Shown here one piece after another: positions 1 through 9,560 of a DNA stretch of 64,000 bases (its first letter is position 1; each line of letters begins with the position of its first letter). Where the stretch lies: contig NC_015320.1 in the NCBI RefSeq assembly GCF_000194625.1, forward strand, positions 1,162,612 through 1,226,611. The letters are read 5' to 3'. This DNA is from Archaeoglobus veneficus SNP6. GTDB taxonomy: Archaea; Halobacteriota; Archaeoglobi; Archaeoglobales; Archaeoglobaceae. The notes beneath the pieces are model-generated. The model was not told where the DNA came from and did no database searches. It worked only from the letters and a program-made list of their open reading frames with translations. Both the position numbers and the translations under genes were made by a program.

Positions 1-378
1 AGGCTAACATTCTACGAGTATCTCAAGCTCAGACCAACTGGTCTTGTGGAAGAGAAATTTGGAAGATACTACATCCGCAAAATCGGTGGCAGGTGTCCGT
101 TCCAGGTTGGAAGATTGTGTTCACTGCAGGGAGTGAAGAAGCCTGCTGCCTGCAAGCTGTTCCCATTCTTCGTAAGGCGCAAGGGCGAGAGAGATGCATT
201 CTACGAATATAATGGCGAAGAGTTTTACGTCTACATCTCCACCGACTGCCCCAACGTTGTGCTGAGCAGAGAGCGCAGAGAGAGTAAAAGAGTCGAAAGT
301 CTGGTGAGAGAAGCTGTTCAACTGTACACGGGCGAGAAAAGAAACGTAGAGTTTATCACGGCCCCTACAGTCGTTTAA
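1..378 (+). CDS. YkgJ-like cysteine-cluster protein, 5' end missing
   Basis: The reading frame is open from base 1, so the gene starts upstream of the window and only its last 125 codons are seen. A GTG at 46 is an in-frame internal codon and not a convincing start. Cysteines are spaced as in YkgJ-family zinc/iron-chelating proteins: a Cys in GRCPF, one in GRLCSL, then PAACKLFPFF, which matches the family's C-(K/R)-x-(F/Y)-P signature. The first Cys pair of the family would lie in the missing N-terminus. The biochemical role of this family is not established. A second YkgJ-like gene is present at 62060-62443. Confidence 0.65.
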   Translation, partial: RLTFYEYLKLRPTGLVEEKFGRYYIRKIGGRCPFQVGRLCSLQGVKKPAACKLFPFFVRRKGERDAFYEYNGEEFYVYISTDCPNVVLSRERRESKRVESLVREAVQLYTGEKRNVEFITAPTVV

Positions 379-566
379 TTCTGTAGAAAAATTTATCAAC
401 CGGAATGGCGAAGATTTGAGTGTAGCAAATTCCGTGGGCTTTCATAATCGCCCCAATTCGGAAAAGAATTGATTAAAAAAATTTGAAACGTGAAAAAAGC
501 TATAAGACAGAATGTTGATGGATAAAAATGTAGTTAAAGTTTAATCAAATGTAAATATAAAAAGGG

Positions 567-2438
567 ATGAGTATGGAGTATACAGCCGAGCAGATTGAAG
601 TGCTTGGAGACATCGAGGCCGTCAGAAAGAGGCCCGGAATGTACATAGGCGGCATTGGACTTAGGGGACTCCATCATCTCCTCTGGGAGATAGTGGATAA
701 CTCCATAGATGAGGCTCTGGCAGGGCACTGTAAGAACATAACTGTAACCCTCCATAAAGACGGTTCTGCGAGCGTTGAAGATGATGGAAGGGGAATCCCA
801 ACGGAAGTTCACGAACTTGGAAGGCCAGCGGTGGAGATAGTGTTAACCAAGCTGCATGCTGGAGGAAAGTTCAACAAAAAAGCGTACAAGGTCGCCGGAG
901 GGCTTCACGGCGTCGGTCTTTCAGTCGTTAATGCCCTTTCTGAGTGGCTTGAAGTCTGGGTCAAGAGGAACGGCAAGATTTACTACCAGAAATACGAGAG
1001 AGGTGTTCCTGTCACACCCCTCCAGGTTATCGGAGAGACAAAAGAAACAGGAACAAAAATAAGGTTCAAGCCCGACGAGGAAATTTTCGAAACGACAGAG
1101 TTCAGATGGGACATCGTTGCACAACGATTGAAGGAACTAGCCTACCTGAACAAGGGTATCAGACTGAAGCTCATTGACGAAAGGAGTGGAAAGAGCAAAG
1201 AGTTCTACTCAGAGGACGGTATAAAGGGCTTCGTTGCCCAGCTCAACAAAAACAAGCCCGTAATTCACGACGTAATCCACTTTTCCGAAGAGAAGAACGG
1301 AATAATGGTGGAAGTAGCCATCCAGTTCACCGACACCGAGATAGAGAACGTCCTCTTCTTTGCAAACAACATAAACACCATAGAGGGTGGAACGCACGCA
1401 GTGGGCTTCAGAGCAGGGCTGACGAGGGCAATAAACGAGTTTGGCAAGAAATACGTGAAGAAGTTCAAACCCCTCACCGGAGCAGACATAAGGGAAGGCC
1501 TGACGGCTGTTGTTTCGGTAAAGGTGCCGGAACCACAGTTTGAGGGACAGACGAAAACCAAGCTGACTAACAGCGAGGTAAAAACTGTTGTAGAGTCGAT
1601 AGTCTATTCTGAAGTGTTGAAGTGGCTCGAGGAACATCCAAATGAAGCCAACAGAATCATAGAGAAGTGTATACTCGCAATGAAAGCGAGAGAAGCGGCG
1701 AGAAAGGCAAGAGAGATTGTGAGGAGAAAAGGTGAGATCTCCATAACCCTGCCAGGAAAGCTCGCAGACTGCTCCTCAAAGAACCCGGAGGAAAGGGAAC
1801 TGTTCATAGTGGAGGGTGAATCTGCAGGCGGTTCTGCGAAACAGGCGAGAGACAGGCGCTTTCAGGCCATACTACCTATAAGAGGTAAGATCATAAACGT
1901 TGAAAAGGCAGGAATGGCCAAAGCACTGCGCAACGAGGAGATCAAGGCGATAGCCGCTGCAATTGGGGCAGGAATAGGCAAGGACTTCGACATAACAAAG
2001 GCGAGATACCGCAGAGTCATAATTATGACAGATGCAGATGTCGATGGCGCGCACATCCGAACGCTGCTCCTCACGTTCTTCTACCGCTACATGAAACCAC
2101 TTATAGAGAGTGGCTACCTTTACATAGCTCAGCCACCACTATACAGGGTTAAGAAGGGGAAGAAAGTTTACTACGTTTACTCGGACAGAGAGCTCGAGGA
2201 TTTGCTTGAGAGGATAGGCAACGCAGAGGTACAACGCTACAAGGGTCTGGGAGAGATGAACCCAGAGCAGCTATGGGAGACGACAATGAACCCCCATAAC
2301 CGCTATCTGATTCAGGTCACGCTGGAGGACGCAGCAAGGGCAGAGGAGCTTTTTTCAGTCCTGATGGGTGAGGATGTCGAAGCGAGGAAGAGATTCATAA
2401 TGGAACATTCTAAGGAAGTTAGAAACCTCGACGTATAA
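567..2438 (+). CDS. gyrB: DNA gyrase subunit B
   Basis: ATPase subunit of type IIA topoisomerase, which with GyrA introduces negative supercoils. The 623 residues show the GHKL ATPase site (Asn45 in [15 protein letters not shown] at 72-78, GGLHGVG at 111-117), the transducer, and the TOPRIM metal site (EGESAGG at 416-422, DADVDG at 489-494), ending with the KGLGEM tail motif. The length fits GyrB proteins lacking the large insert of the E. coli protein. The start is ATG 567; a second ATG follows two codons later and there is no clear ribosome site, so the transcript is probably leaderless or nearly so. gyrA lies about 8 kb downstream on the same strand, so the pair is not an operon here. Gyrase is a bacterial acquisition known in Archaeoglobales. 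Confidence 0.97.
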   Translation: MSMEYTAEQIEVLGDIEAVRKRPGMYIGGIGLRGLHHLLWEIVDNSIDEALAGHCKNITVTLHKDGSASVEDDGRGIPTEVHELGRPAVEIVLTKLHAGGKFNKKAYKVAGGLHGVGLSVVNALSEWLEVWVKRNGKIYYQKYERGVPVTPLQVIGETKETGTKIRFKPDEEIFETTEFRWDIVAQRLKELAYLNKGIRLKLIDERSGKSKEFYSEDGIKGFVAQLNKNKPVIHDVIHFSEEKNGIMVEVAIQFTDTEIENVLFFANNINTIEGGTHAVGFRAGLTRAINEFGKKYVKKFKPLTGADIREGLTAVVSVKVPEPQFEGQTKTKLTNSEVKTVVESIVYSEVLKWLEEHPNEANRIIEKCILAMKAREAARKAREIVRRKGEISITLPGKLADCSSKNPEERELFIVEGESAGGSAKQARDRRFQAILPIRGKIINVEKAGMAKALRNEEIKAIAAAIGAGIGKDFDITKARYRRVIIMTDADVDGAHIRTLLLTFFYRYMKPLIESGYLYIAQPPLYRVKKGKKVYYVYSDRELEDLLERIGNAEVQRYKGLGEMNPEQLWETTMNPHNRYLIQVTLEDAARAEELFSVLMGEDVEARKRFIMEHSKEVRNLDV

Positions 2439-2443
2439 TTACC

Positions 2444-2449
2444 TTTTTT
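2444..2449 (+). terminator. oligo-T terminator candidate after gyrB
   Basis: A run of six T lies within ten bases after the gyrB stop codon, before the convergent thermosome remnant. Archaeal termination often occurs at such T runs; no hairpin is evident. Confidence 0.35.
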
Positions 2450-2600
2450 CTTAATTAGATCTAAACGGACATACTTTTCACACAGTCTTTCCTATTATGC
2501 TGAAAGGAATGTTATTACCATCCAACTACACAATACAACGTTTACGCTCAGAATTAGAAAATAAAATTTTAGATGTTCATACCTCCCACATTTGTTCCTT

Positions 2601-3231
2601 TCATACCTTCTCTTTCTCAAGTCCCTTCGCAGCGATGACGTCGTCGATTCTCAGAATCATCACCGCAACTTCCGTAGCAGACTCAATTGCCTGGCTCTTG
2701 ACACGGAGTGGCTCGAGGACACCTCTCTCCTTCATGTCAACGACCTTGCCCGTTTCAACGTCAACGCCAGTGTACTTCTCGCCCCTCTCGTGGGCAGCCT
2801 TGAGTTCTACGAGCACATCAATCGGGTCGATTCCCGCATTCTCGGCGAGGGTCTTGGGTATTATCTCGAGCGCTGCAGCGAATGCCTCGGCAGCGAGCTG
2901 TTCTCTTGAGAAGCTCACCAGCAAGAACCACAGCCGTTGTGGTTCCATCGCCGACCTCGTTGTCCTGAGTTTTCGCAATTTCAACCACAACTTTAGCCCC
3001 AGGGTGTTCAACATCAATTTCTTTAAGGATAGCAACACCGTCATTTGTAATCACGACGTCCCCTAAGCCATCCACTAACATCTTGTCCATTCCTCTCGGG
3101 CCAAGAGTGCTCCTCACAGCTTCGGCAATAACGCGAGCGGCCATTATGTTAAGCCTCTGCGCGTCTCTTCCAACAGTCCTCTGGGTTCCCTCCTTCAAAA
3201 TTAGTACAGGCTGCCCATGCAGCGTTGCCAT
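2601..3231 (-). pseudogene. thermosome subunit with large internal deletion and frame change
   Basis: The first 110 codons (3231 to about 2902) encode the N-terminal equatorial part of a group II chaperonin, with [20 protein letters not shown] and the nucleotide motif [15 protein letters not shown]. Downstream of about 2908, one frame over (+1), about 101 codons encode the C-terminal equatorial part, from [10 protein letters not shown] through [11 protein letters not shown] and [10 protein letters not shown] to the normal charged tail. Thermosome subunits are usually about 545 residues, so roughly 330 residues, the whole intermediate and apical domains, are gone. The two halves meet at an AAGAGA stretch and are out of frame, so translation would give a 137-residue product ending in unrelated sequence. 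A good ribosome site (GGAGGTGATG) still precedes the ATG. It lies 21 nt after asnB on the same strand. An assembly error is possible. Confidence 0.85.
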
Positions 3232-3252
3232 TTACATCACCTCCACAAAATA

Positions 3253-4926
3253 TCAAATATTACATAACACCTCTTTTAGATGCTCAAGTTCAGACTTACA
3301 AACGAGTTTTTGTTCCAGAGCAATCGTGTCGAGGTACATCTGCACGTAATCAGGTACCGTCCAGAGCTTCTTCCCTCCATACTTGTATCCGTATCTTATT
3401 GAACTGCCGAGTTTTTCTCTGACACTTTCGTCCAGATTATAACCTGCTATCCTCGCAACTTCTTCATTAAACCCATTTATCCGCGCAATCTCAAGAATTG
3501 CCTCATGCACCCCTGACCCGTGCTGAGCAGCTTCCTTTGGTCTCTCAGCCAGATCTGCAGATACTCCGATCCGTTTAGCAAGTTCTCTGTGAATAAACTT
3601 TCCAAGTCTGTCTTTAGGAGACGTTATTTTCAGTTTAGCATCAATCTGCATGGCCACTTTTATGACCTGAGGATCAAGATACGGAACCCGGAGTTCTATA
3701 CTGTGCGCCATCGTTATCTTGTCCTCCCGCTCCAAGGTTTCGCGATAGAGATTCAGTATGTCACTTACCATGTACTGCTCCAACACTCGATAACCATCTC
3801 TTTCTACAATCACACCGTACCACGGATAGCCACCAAAAAGCTCATCTGCCCCTTGTCCTGTAAGCATAACCTTAAGACAGTCTTCATGTGCCATCTCTAC
3901 AGCAGCATAGACCGGAATAGCTACTTCCACCTGGCCAAATAGGCGGTCTTCGATAGTCTCCATGACCTCTGGAATGTACGCTTCCACATCCTCAAGACTG
4001 AGCTCCTTAACTCTGATTTCCAGACCAATTTCCGAGGCGGCAAGTTTGGCGTACTTGATATCTTCAGAACCTTTCAGACCTGCGGTGTAACACGTCACAT
4101 CTGTAAACTCACTGGCAATTTTCGCAATGAGTACGCTGTCAATTCCTCCTGAGAATATTACACCAACTTTTTCAAGCCCAGACACCCTTTTTCTAACAGC
4201 TTCGATAAGAGCGTCGTGATACTTCTCTATAGCCTCGTGGAAATCATAAATTGAAGTTTTCAGATTAACTGGTAGCTCAAGAACCTTTCTGAGGGTAACA
4301 CCATCTCTAGATAGTTTTGCCAGATGTCCCGGTGGTAGCCGTATTTCATTGCATATTCCTATTTCCCAGAGCGCTTTTCGTTCAGATGCAAAAGCAACAT
4401 ATCTTTCATTTACACCAATGTATAGCTGTTTTACTCCTATTCTATCCCTGGCAATTACTACCTCTCTTCCATCGCTTACTGCAATGGCATACACACCATC
4501 CAGATATCCGAGAGCTTTGGCAACCGATGAAGCCAAGTCTCCGTTGTAGAATTGTTCGATGAGGTGGACAATGGTTTCACTATCAGTCTCGGTGATGAAC
4601 CTGTGGTCAGCCTCCAGTCTTTTTCTAAGCTCCCTGTAATTGTAAATCTCACCATTGTGGAGAAGAATAAGCTTTCGCTGGCAATCCTCAAGCGGCTGCT
4701 GACCAAACATCCCCCCAACAATGGCCAGTCTTACGTGACCCATTGCCATGCTGCCTTCGATACCTTTGATATCTATATCCTCAAGTGAGAAGCTTCTCTG
4801 AATTGTTTTTCCAACTACTACACCACAACCATCCGGTCCACGATGGTGCATCCTGCCAAGCATTCTAACGATCTGATCCGAAACGCTGCTTCCATCTCTG
4901 CTGATGATACCAGCAATACCACACAT
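3253..4926 (-). CDS. asnB: asparagine synthase (glutamine-hydrolysing)
   Basis: Converts aspartate, ATP and glutamine to asparagine. The 557-residue protein begins MCGIAGI, so after removal of Met the Cys becomes the N-terminal nucleophile of the class II glutaminase domain, which continues with [10 protein letters not shown] and [10 protein letters not shown]. The synthetase domain carries the PP-loop SGGIDS at 259-264 and the usual [10 protein letters not shown] and RVPYLDP segments. The C-terminus (KEAAQHGSG) is typical of archaeal AsnB. The gene is followed 21 nt later by the broken thermosome gene. It sits in the AT-rich accessory stretch between gyrB and gyrA; an asparagine synthase fold can also serve amidation of other substrates, so the exact acceptor is inferred. 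Confidence 0.9.
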   Translation of the reverse strand: MCGIAGIISRDGSSVSDQIVRMLGRMHHRGPDGCGVVVGKTIQRSFSLEDIDIKGIEGSMAMGHVRLAIVGGMFGQQPLEDCQRKLILLHNGEIYNYRELRKRLEADHRFITETDSETIVHLIEQFYNGDLASSVAKALGYLDGVYAIAVSDGREVVIARDRIGVKQLYIGVNERYVAFASERKALWEIGICNEIRLPPGHLAKLSRDGVTLRKVLELPVNLKTSIYDFHEAIEKYHDALIEAVRKRVSGLEKVGVIFSGGIDSVLIAKIASEFTDVTCYTAGLKGSEDIKYAKLAASEIGLEIRVKELSLEDVEAYIPEVMETIEDRLFGQVEVAIPVYAAVEMAHEDCLKVMLTGQGADELFGGYPWYGVIVERDGYRVLEQYMVSDILNLYRETLEREDKITMAHSIELRVPYLDPQVIKVAMQIDAKLKITSPKDRLGKFIHRELAKRIGVSADLAERPKEAAQHGSGVHEAILEIARINGFNEEVARIAGYNLDESVREKLGSSIRYGYKYGGKKLWTVPDYVQMYLDTIALEQKLVCKSELEHLKEVLCNI

Positions 4927-5156
4927 CTCGAAATCACCACCATTTAAACAAAGCTATAAATTATACCGAAATGCCCCAGATATTTCTTCTAACTAAATAT
5001 ATTTTTACTGAATTATTTCTTCTAACCATCTCCGTTCGGCTAAATAGCACTTTTACACCCCCATCTGCACTCAGAAAGTCATCTTATAAAAATTTTATGG
5101 GCAAAATATTTATAGGATGGCTCTAAAACGGAAAATTGAATCGTGGAGGTTTAAAA

Positions 5157-6317
5157 ATGCTTATTGAAGCTCCAAGACATGCAGAGATATTTGGATCAGT
5201 AAAAATCTACGACGTTCAAAAGGTGTTAAAACTAGAATCAAAAGAGATTGAAGGCCCCCTATTACGCAGCATTGGCAGAGAACAAATCGAAGAGGTTTTA
5301 GAGAAGCTTTCAATCGTAATCCCCATAAAAAATGAAAAGATAAAGTTACTTGACGGTGTTTTAAAAGCAATACCAGATGCCTGCCAGATAATAGTCGTCT
5401 CCAACAGCTCAAGAACAGGACATGATGTGTTTAGAATGGAAGCAGATGTAATAACACACTTTCATAGCCTCACAAAACACCCCATCTGTATTATACATCA
5501 AAAAGACCCGGGGCTGGCTTTAGCCTTTAAAGAAGTGGGATATACAAGCATTCTTGATGAGAGCGGATTTGTAAGAGATGGTAAAGCAGAAGGTATGATT
5601 ACCGGCACACTACTCGCAAAATGCTTGGAAAAAGACTTTGTTGGATTTATTGATGCTGATAACTACATTCCCGGTGCTGTCAACGAGTATGTAAAAGATT
5701 TTGCTGCAGGATTCTGCATGTCCGAGTCACCGTATTCGATGATTAGGCTGCATTGGAAACACAAACCAAAAATCGTAAAGAGCAGACTCTATTTCAGAAA
5801 ATGGGGAAGAGTTTCTGAAATCACCAACAAATATCTTAACTTTCTTCTATCTAACTGCACAGGGTTCGAAACTGACATAATAAAGACTGGAAACGCTGGA
5901 GAGCATGCGATGACGATGGAACTTGCCAGTATAATGTGCTATTCAACAGGGTATTCTATAGAACCGTATCAACTTGTTTACCTGCTGGAAGAATTCGGAA
6001 AGGGAGAAACAGAATGCAGAGATGTCGTAAACTCTGGAGTTGAGATATTACAAATAGAGATGCTGAACCCCCACTTGCACGAGGAAAAAGGTGAAAAACA
6101 TATTAAAGACATGTTACTGGGATTACTCTCGACCATCTACCATAGCAAACTCTGCAACGAGTATCTTAAATCCAAGATTCTTGAAGAACTGCGAACGAAC
6201 AATGCGATTGGACAGGAACAAGCACCAAAAAAGAATTTGATTATACCACCAATTAAGGATATTGATATTAAAAAATTCATAAAAGTACTGGAAGGGGGTT
6301 ACATATACCCCCATTAG
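5157..6317 (+). CDS. mpgS: mannosyl-3-phosphoglycerate synthase
   Basis: Transfers mannose from GDP-mannose to 3-phosphoglycerate, the first step to the compatible solute mannosylglycerate. The protein (386 residues) matches GT55 enzymes: VIPIKNE near 53-60, the long conserved block around IIVVSNSSR, the DAD metal site at 166-168 (FIDADNYIPG), and GNAGEHAMTMELA near the C-terminus. I chose ATG 5157 because GGAGGT lies seven bases before it; an upstream TTG at 5136 precedes this ribosome site. The phosphatase that completes the pathway is not in the window, but the GDP-mannose-forming manC is 1.7 kb downstream. The 3' end overlaps the convergent hydrolase gene by four bases. Confidence 0.9.
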   Translation: MLIEAPRHAEIFGSVKIYDVQKVLKLESKEIEGPLLRSIGREQIEEVLEKLSIVIPIKNEKIKLLDGVLKAIPDACQIIVVSNSSRTGHDVFRMEADVITHFHSLTKHPICIIHQKDPGLALAFKEVGYTSILDESGFVRDGKAEGMITGTLLAKCLEKDFVGFIDADNYIPGAVNEYVKDFAAGFCMSESPYSMIRLHWKHKPKIVKSRLYFRKWGRVSEITNKYLNFLLSNCTGFETDIIKTGNAGEHAMTMELASIMCYSTGYSIEPYQLVYLLEEFGKGETECRDVVNSGVEILQIEMLNPHLHEEKGEKHIKDMLLGLLSTIYHSKLCNEYLKSKILEELRTNNAIGQEQAPKKNLIIPPIKDIDIKKFIKVLEGGYIYPH

Positions 6318-6970
6318 CATTCTACTTCAAGCAAAAATTTATTACCGCGAATTCTTTTAAGACTCTTGAAAAAGTCTCCAGATTTCATTACAAGACCAAA
6401 ATTCTCTTTAACTTCCAGAAGCGTAGTCCTGTAAAGCTCATCACTCAAAGATGCTGTTGCATCAGATAGAAGAATTACGTCGTATCCTCTATTGAACGCA
6501 TCCCTCAGTGAGGATTCCACACATATGGAGGTATCGACTCCTGTAAAGACTAAAGTGTCAGCTTTTAAAGCCTTCAGCCACATCTCAAATTCCGTATCCT
6601 GAAAAATAGAATCCCTCCGTTTCTCAACAACAAGATCGTCAGGAGCTGGCTTTAGCATATCTATAATCTCTGCATCCCAAGTACCTCTGACGGCTATAGG
6701 CAGCCTTTTAATCCTTTCCAGCCTTTTTGGTGGTAGAATTTGATGTACTTTGTCGAGCATATCAATTCCAGATCTTTCTCGAATTGCTTTAGAGAAAAAT
6801 ACGGGGATTTTTAGGGATTTTGCTTCCTCATACGTACTTCTAAGAGTGGGTAGTATTTTCCGATATTTCGAGATGTCATAGCCCAATTTGTCAAACGATC
6901 CATCTGGAGACAAAAAACAATTCTGCATGTCAATGATTACCAGTGCTGGTTTAATCTTATAGCCTTTCAT
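6314..6970 (-). CDS. isochorismatase-like cysteine hydrolase
   Basis: A 218-residue member of the cysteine hydrolase superfamily (isochorismatase, nicotinamidase and related amidases). The catalytic triad is visible: Asp14 in VIIDMQN, Lys117 in VEKRRDS, and Cys150 in GVDTSICVES. The substrate cannot be told from sequence; nicotinamidases usually carry a metal-binding D-x-H motif that I do not see clearly here. The gene lies 21 nt downstream of the transglutaminase-like gene on the same strand, so the two are probably co-transcribed and may act on related amides. Confidence 0.8.
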   Translation of the reverse strand: MKGYKIKPALVIIDMQNCFLSPDGSFDKLGYDISKYRKILPTLRSTYEEAKSLKIPVFFSKAIRERSGIDMLDKVHQILPPKRLERIKRLPIAVRGTWDAEIIDMLKPAPDDLVVEKRRDSIFQDTEFEMWLKALKADTLVFTGVDTSICVESSLRDAFNRGYDVILLSDATASLSDELYRTTLLEVKENFGLVMKSGDFFKSLKRIRGNKFLLEVEC

Positions 6971-6991
6971 AGGAGATATAATGCCGTGTAT

Positions 6992-7609
6992 CTATAAAAA
7001 ATGTGGTGGTGAGTTACATTGAGCCCTCAAAACATCCAACCACTCACTGAATTTTTTCAAAAATAACTCTCTACCCCTCTGAACCCGAGGAGGTAACTGC
7101 TTTATCTTTTTAACTTTAAATTCAAGAGGATTCTCTACTTCCCAGACTCTTACCGGCCTTATACTAAGCTTTGTATCACTCTTACCATTCCACTTATTGA
7201 CGACAAAGTAGTTCTCTAAGGGACTATCAAACGTTGCATCCAGTGTTACCCATCTACCGTCAACATAAACCTTGATGAAGTTGTGGAAATCCGGAATTCC
7301 GAAATATCTCTCGAGCAGCGCTTTCAATTCTGGTGGATAATCTATATTTCGTGGAAGTTCAGCATAGCGATGAAAACAAAGCATGTCTTTCACTTCTACA
7401 CCCAGTGCAAGGTATAGCTCTCTAAGAAGAAAATGTTTCCCACTGCAAGTCCCTCTGTTCATCCTATACACATCCAATGGATGTCTCGAACCAATTGTTC
7501 CGTAGGGAATGTCTCTAACCCTCTCAAAAACCCTGACTACTGCCTCTTCTTTACTTCTGCATCCAGAAACAAGCTCACTCAGTATCAGTTCAATCGTTTC
7601 ATTTTTCAT
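6992..7609 (-). CDS. transglutaminase-like cysteine protein
   Basis: A 205-residue protein with the papain-like transglutaminase core: Cys55 in the GTCSGKHFLL helix, His109 in HNFIKVYVDG and Asp124 in TLDATFD, in the usual order Cys-His-Asp. It has no signal peptide or membrane segment, so it is likely a cytoplasmic protease or amidase-type enzyme and not a secreted cross-linker. A TATA-like element (minus strand, about 7638-7650) lies some 30 bases before the ATG, and a divergent promoter faces the other way. The downstream partner is a cysteine hydrolase; the pair's substrate is unknown. Confidence 0.75.
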   Translation of the reverse strand: MKNETIELILSELVSGCRSKEEAVVRVFERVRDIPYGTIGSRHPLDVYRMNRGTCSGKHFLLRELYLALGVEVKDMLCFHRYAELPRNIDYPPELKALLERYFGIPDFHNFIKVYVDGRWVTLDATFDSPLENYFVVNKWNGKSDTKLSIRPVRVWEVENPLEFKVKKIKQLPPRVQRGRELFLKKFSEWLDVLRAQCNSPPHFL

Positions 7610-7664
7610 AGGACAGAGACAGGCTGGTAGATTACTGTATAAATTTTTTATTCTAATAATGAAG

Positions 7665-7672
7665 AAATATAA
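7665..7672 (+). promoter_or_regulatory. TATA box for micro-ORF at 7698
   Basis: AAATATAA preceded by a purine-rich BRE-like GAAG. Its centre is about 28 bases before ATG 7698, the spacing expected for a leaderless transcript starting at that codon. A second TATA-like element on the other strand serves the divergent transglutaminase-like gene. Confidence 0.45.
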
Positions 7673-7697
7673 AAATCCTATACAGTTTTAAAATGCC

Positions 7698-7808
7698 ATG
7701 GCAGTCGATGAGGTAATCAGTACAGCGTACAATATTCCCACGGTTGCAGTAGCACAGACTTGTAGGACATGCTACCAACCCTGTTGCAGCTCTATCGTTC
7801 GATACTAA
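7698..7808 (+). CDS. putative 36-residue cysteine-rich peptide
   Basis: A short ORF in the 384-bp gap between the transglutaminase-like gene and manC. It encodes 36 residues ending in a compact cysteine cluster, TCRTCYQPCC, followed by SSIVRY. The first 20 residues contain no Cys and resemble a leader segment. No ribosome site is present, but a TATA box is placed correctly for a leaderless mRNA. The pattern could be a metal-binding peptide or a modified-peptide precursor, but no maturation enzyme of a known type is next to it. It may also be a chance ORF; I recognise no family. Confidence 0.35.
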   Translation: MAVDEVISTAYNIPTVAVAQTCRTCYQPCCSSIVRY

Positions 7809-7993
7809 AGAAAAATTATAAACATTGCCGATAACCAAAATTATAATAAATTAAAAAATAAGTTCAAGATAATTAATTTTCAGGCCGATTTCCCAAAAAA
7901 GCAACGTAATTTATTTAAGAAATGGAGAACAAGGCTGTAAAAGGTTAGTAGAAAATTTCTATAATTTAGAATTTATTGAACGGAGGTGGTCTT

Positions 7994-9382
7994 GTGAAAA
8001 CGGTAATACTCGCTGGTGGGAGTGGTTCGAGACTCTGGCCTCTGAGCAGAGAGCAGTTTCCGAAGCAGTTCGTTAAACTATTTGATGACTCGTCGCTTTT
8101 CCAGAAGACTGTAGATAGGGCATTAATGTTATCTGAACCAGACGAGGTTTACATCGTAACCAACGCAAAGTATGAGTTTAGAGTTTTGGATCAACTTTCT
8201 GAAATGGGACTAGAATTGCCAGAGGAAAACATTTTGATTGAACCCGAGGCTAAAAATACCTTACCGGCAATATTTTACGCTATTAAAATGATAGAAGAGA
8301 AACACGGGGATTCGGTGGTTGCTGTTTTACCTTCAGACCATCTCATTGAGGTGAATGATAGTTACAAAAAAGCGTTCGAAAATGCAAAACGCATCGCTGA
8401 GAAATACCTGGTTACTTTTGGGGTTAAGCCTACACGTCCACACACTGGCTACGGTTATATAAAACCAGGAAAACCTCTTGATGGCGGTTATGAGGTGAAG
8501 AAATTTGTAGAAAAACCTGATTTAGAGAAGGCTAAAGAGTATGTGGGAAAAGGGTACTTCTGGAATAGTGGTATGTTCCTTTTTAAATCCAGCCTGTTTA
8601 TTGAGGAGTGCAGGACTTACCAGCCTGTAGTCGTAAGGTTGTTTGAAACGGAAAGTCTGGACAGTATCTACAAAAAGCTGCCAGAAATTTCTATTGACTA
8701 TGCCATAATGGAAAAAACAGATAGAGCTGCTGTTGTACCTCTTGATACGTTCTGGAGTGATGTAGGTAGTTTTGATTCGCTGTACGATATTTTCGAAAAG
8801 GACAAAGATGGAAACGTTATTAAAGGTGAATGTTTACCAATAAACTCAAAAAATAATTTTATTCTCGGTGAAAGACTCATCGCGCCGGTTGGCGTTCGTG
8901 ATTTGATAATCGTGGATACTAAAGATGCCGTCCTTGTTTGCTCAAAAAGAGCTGCTCAAAAGGTAAAAGATGTGGTTGAAATTCTGAAATCCAGGGGCGA
9001 CGAGAGGGGCGAGGTACATAAGACAGCATATCGTCCATGGGGATCATTTACAGTTCTTGAGGAGGGTGGATTCTACAAGATCAAAAGGTTAACAGTTTTG
9101 CCTGGAAGGAGACTGAGTCTGCAAAGACACTACCATAGAAGCGAACACTGGGTAGTTGTTAAAGGAACTGCAAGAGTTATTGTAGAAGACAGAAAATTCT
9201 TACTGAAGAGTGGAGAAAGCACCTTTATAGATGTTGGCAAAATACACAGACTTGAGAACCCGGGTCTGACAACTCTTGAAGTTATTGAGGTACAGATCGG
9301 AGAGTACTTGGGCGAAGATGACATCGAAAGATTTCAGGATGATTTTGGGAGAGACGAAAGCAGTGCTACCAAACAGATTTAG
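7994..9382 (+). CDS. manC: mannose-1-phosphate guanylyltransferase / mannose-6-phosphate isomerase
   Basis: Bifunctional enzyme making GDP-mannose. The N-terminal nucleotidyltransferase has the GGSGSRLWPLSREQFPKQF signature near residues 8-26, LPSDH, and FVEKPD. The C-terminal cupin (about residues 345-462) has PWGSF, LQRHYHRSEHW and GKIHRLENPG, the type II phosphomannose isomerase motifs. I chose GTG 7994, preceded by GGAGGTGG at 7982-7989; a TTG at 7976 lies before that site. GDP-mannose feeds the MPGS encoded at 5157 and also glycan synthesis. Confidence 0.93.
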   Translation: MKTVILAGGSGSRLWPLSREQFPKQFVKLFDDSSLFQKTVDRALMLSEPDEVYIVTNAKYEFRVLDQLSEMGLELPEENILIEPEAKNTLPAIFYAIKMIEEKHGDSVVAVLPSDHLIEVNDSYKKAFENAKRIAEKYLVTFGVKPTRPHTGYGYIKPGKPLDGGYEVKKFVEKPDLEKAKEYVGKGYFWNSGMFLFKSSLFIEECRTYQPVVVRLFETESLDSIYKKLPEISIDYAIMEKTDRAAVVPLDTFWSDVGSFDSLYDIFEKDKDGNVIKGECLPINSKNNFILGERLIAPVGVRDLIIVDTKDAVLVCSKRAAQKVKDVVEILKSRGDERGEVHKTAYRPWGSFTVLEEGGFYKIKRLTVLPGRRLSLQRHYHRSEHWVVVKGTARVIVEDRKFLLKSGESTFIDVGKIHRLENPGLTTLEVIEVQIGEYLGEDDIERFQDDFGRDESSATKQI

Positions 9383-9560
9383 TGGTAAGTTTGGGCATTA
9401 TATTATTTTAGATTTTAATCTGGAAAACCTAAAACACTTGCAGTAACTCGACACCATAAATTAATTTCACTAAATACAGCGCAATTTCCATAGTGGATTC
9501 CATGGTTCATCTATCGCATAATATAAAATAAATAGAGATATACCAGAACAGAGATATATA
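9383..9560. other. AT-rich intergenic stretch, nothing identified
   Basis: Between manC and the small minus-strand gene at 9561. I see no ORF with a plausible start, no tRNA-like fold and no repeat. Confidence 0.5.

Noticed and set aside
2497-3066. A plus-strand protein of 189 codons over the thermosome remnant
   Set aside because: It is the antisense of clear chaperonin coding sequence.
7653-7838. Minus-strand 61-codon ORF opposite the Cys-rich micro-ORF
   Set aside because: It has no promoter or ribosome site and a low-complexity C-terminus; the plus-strand reading has the better signals.
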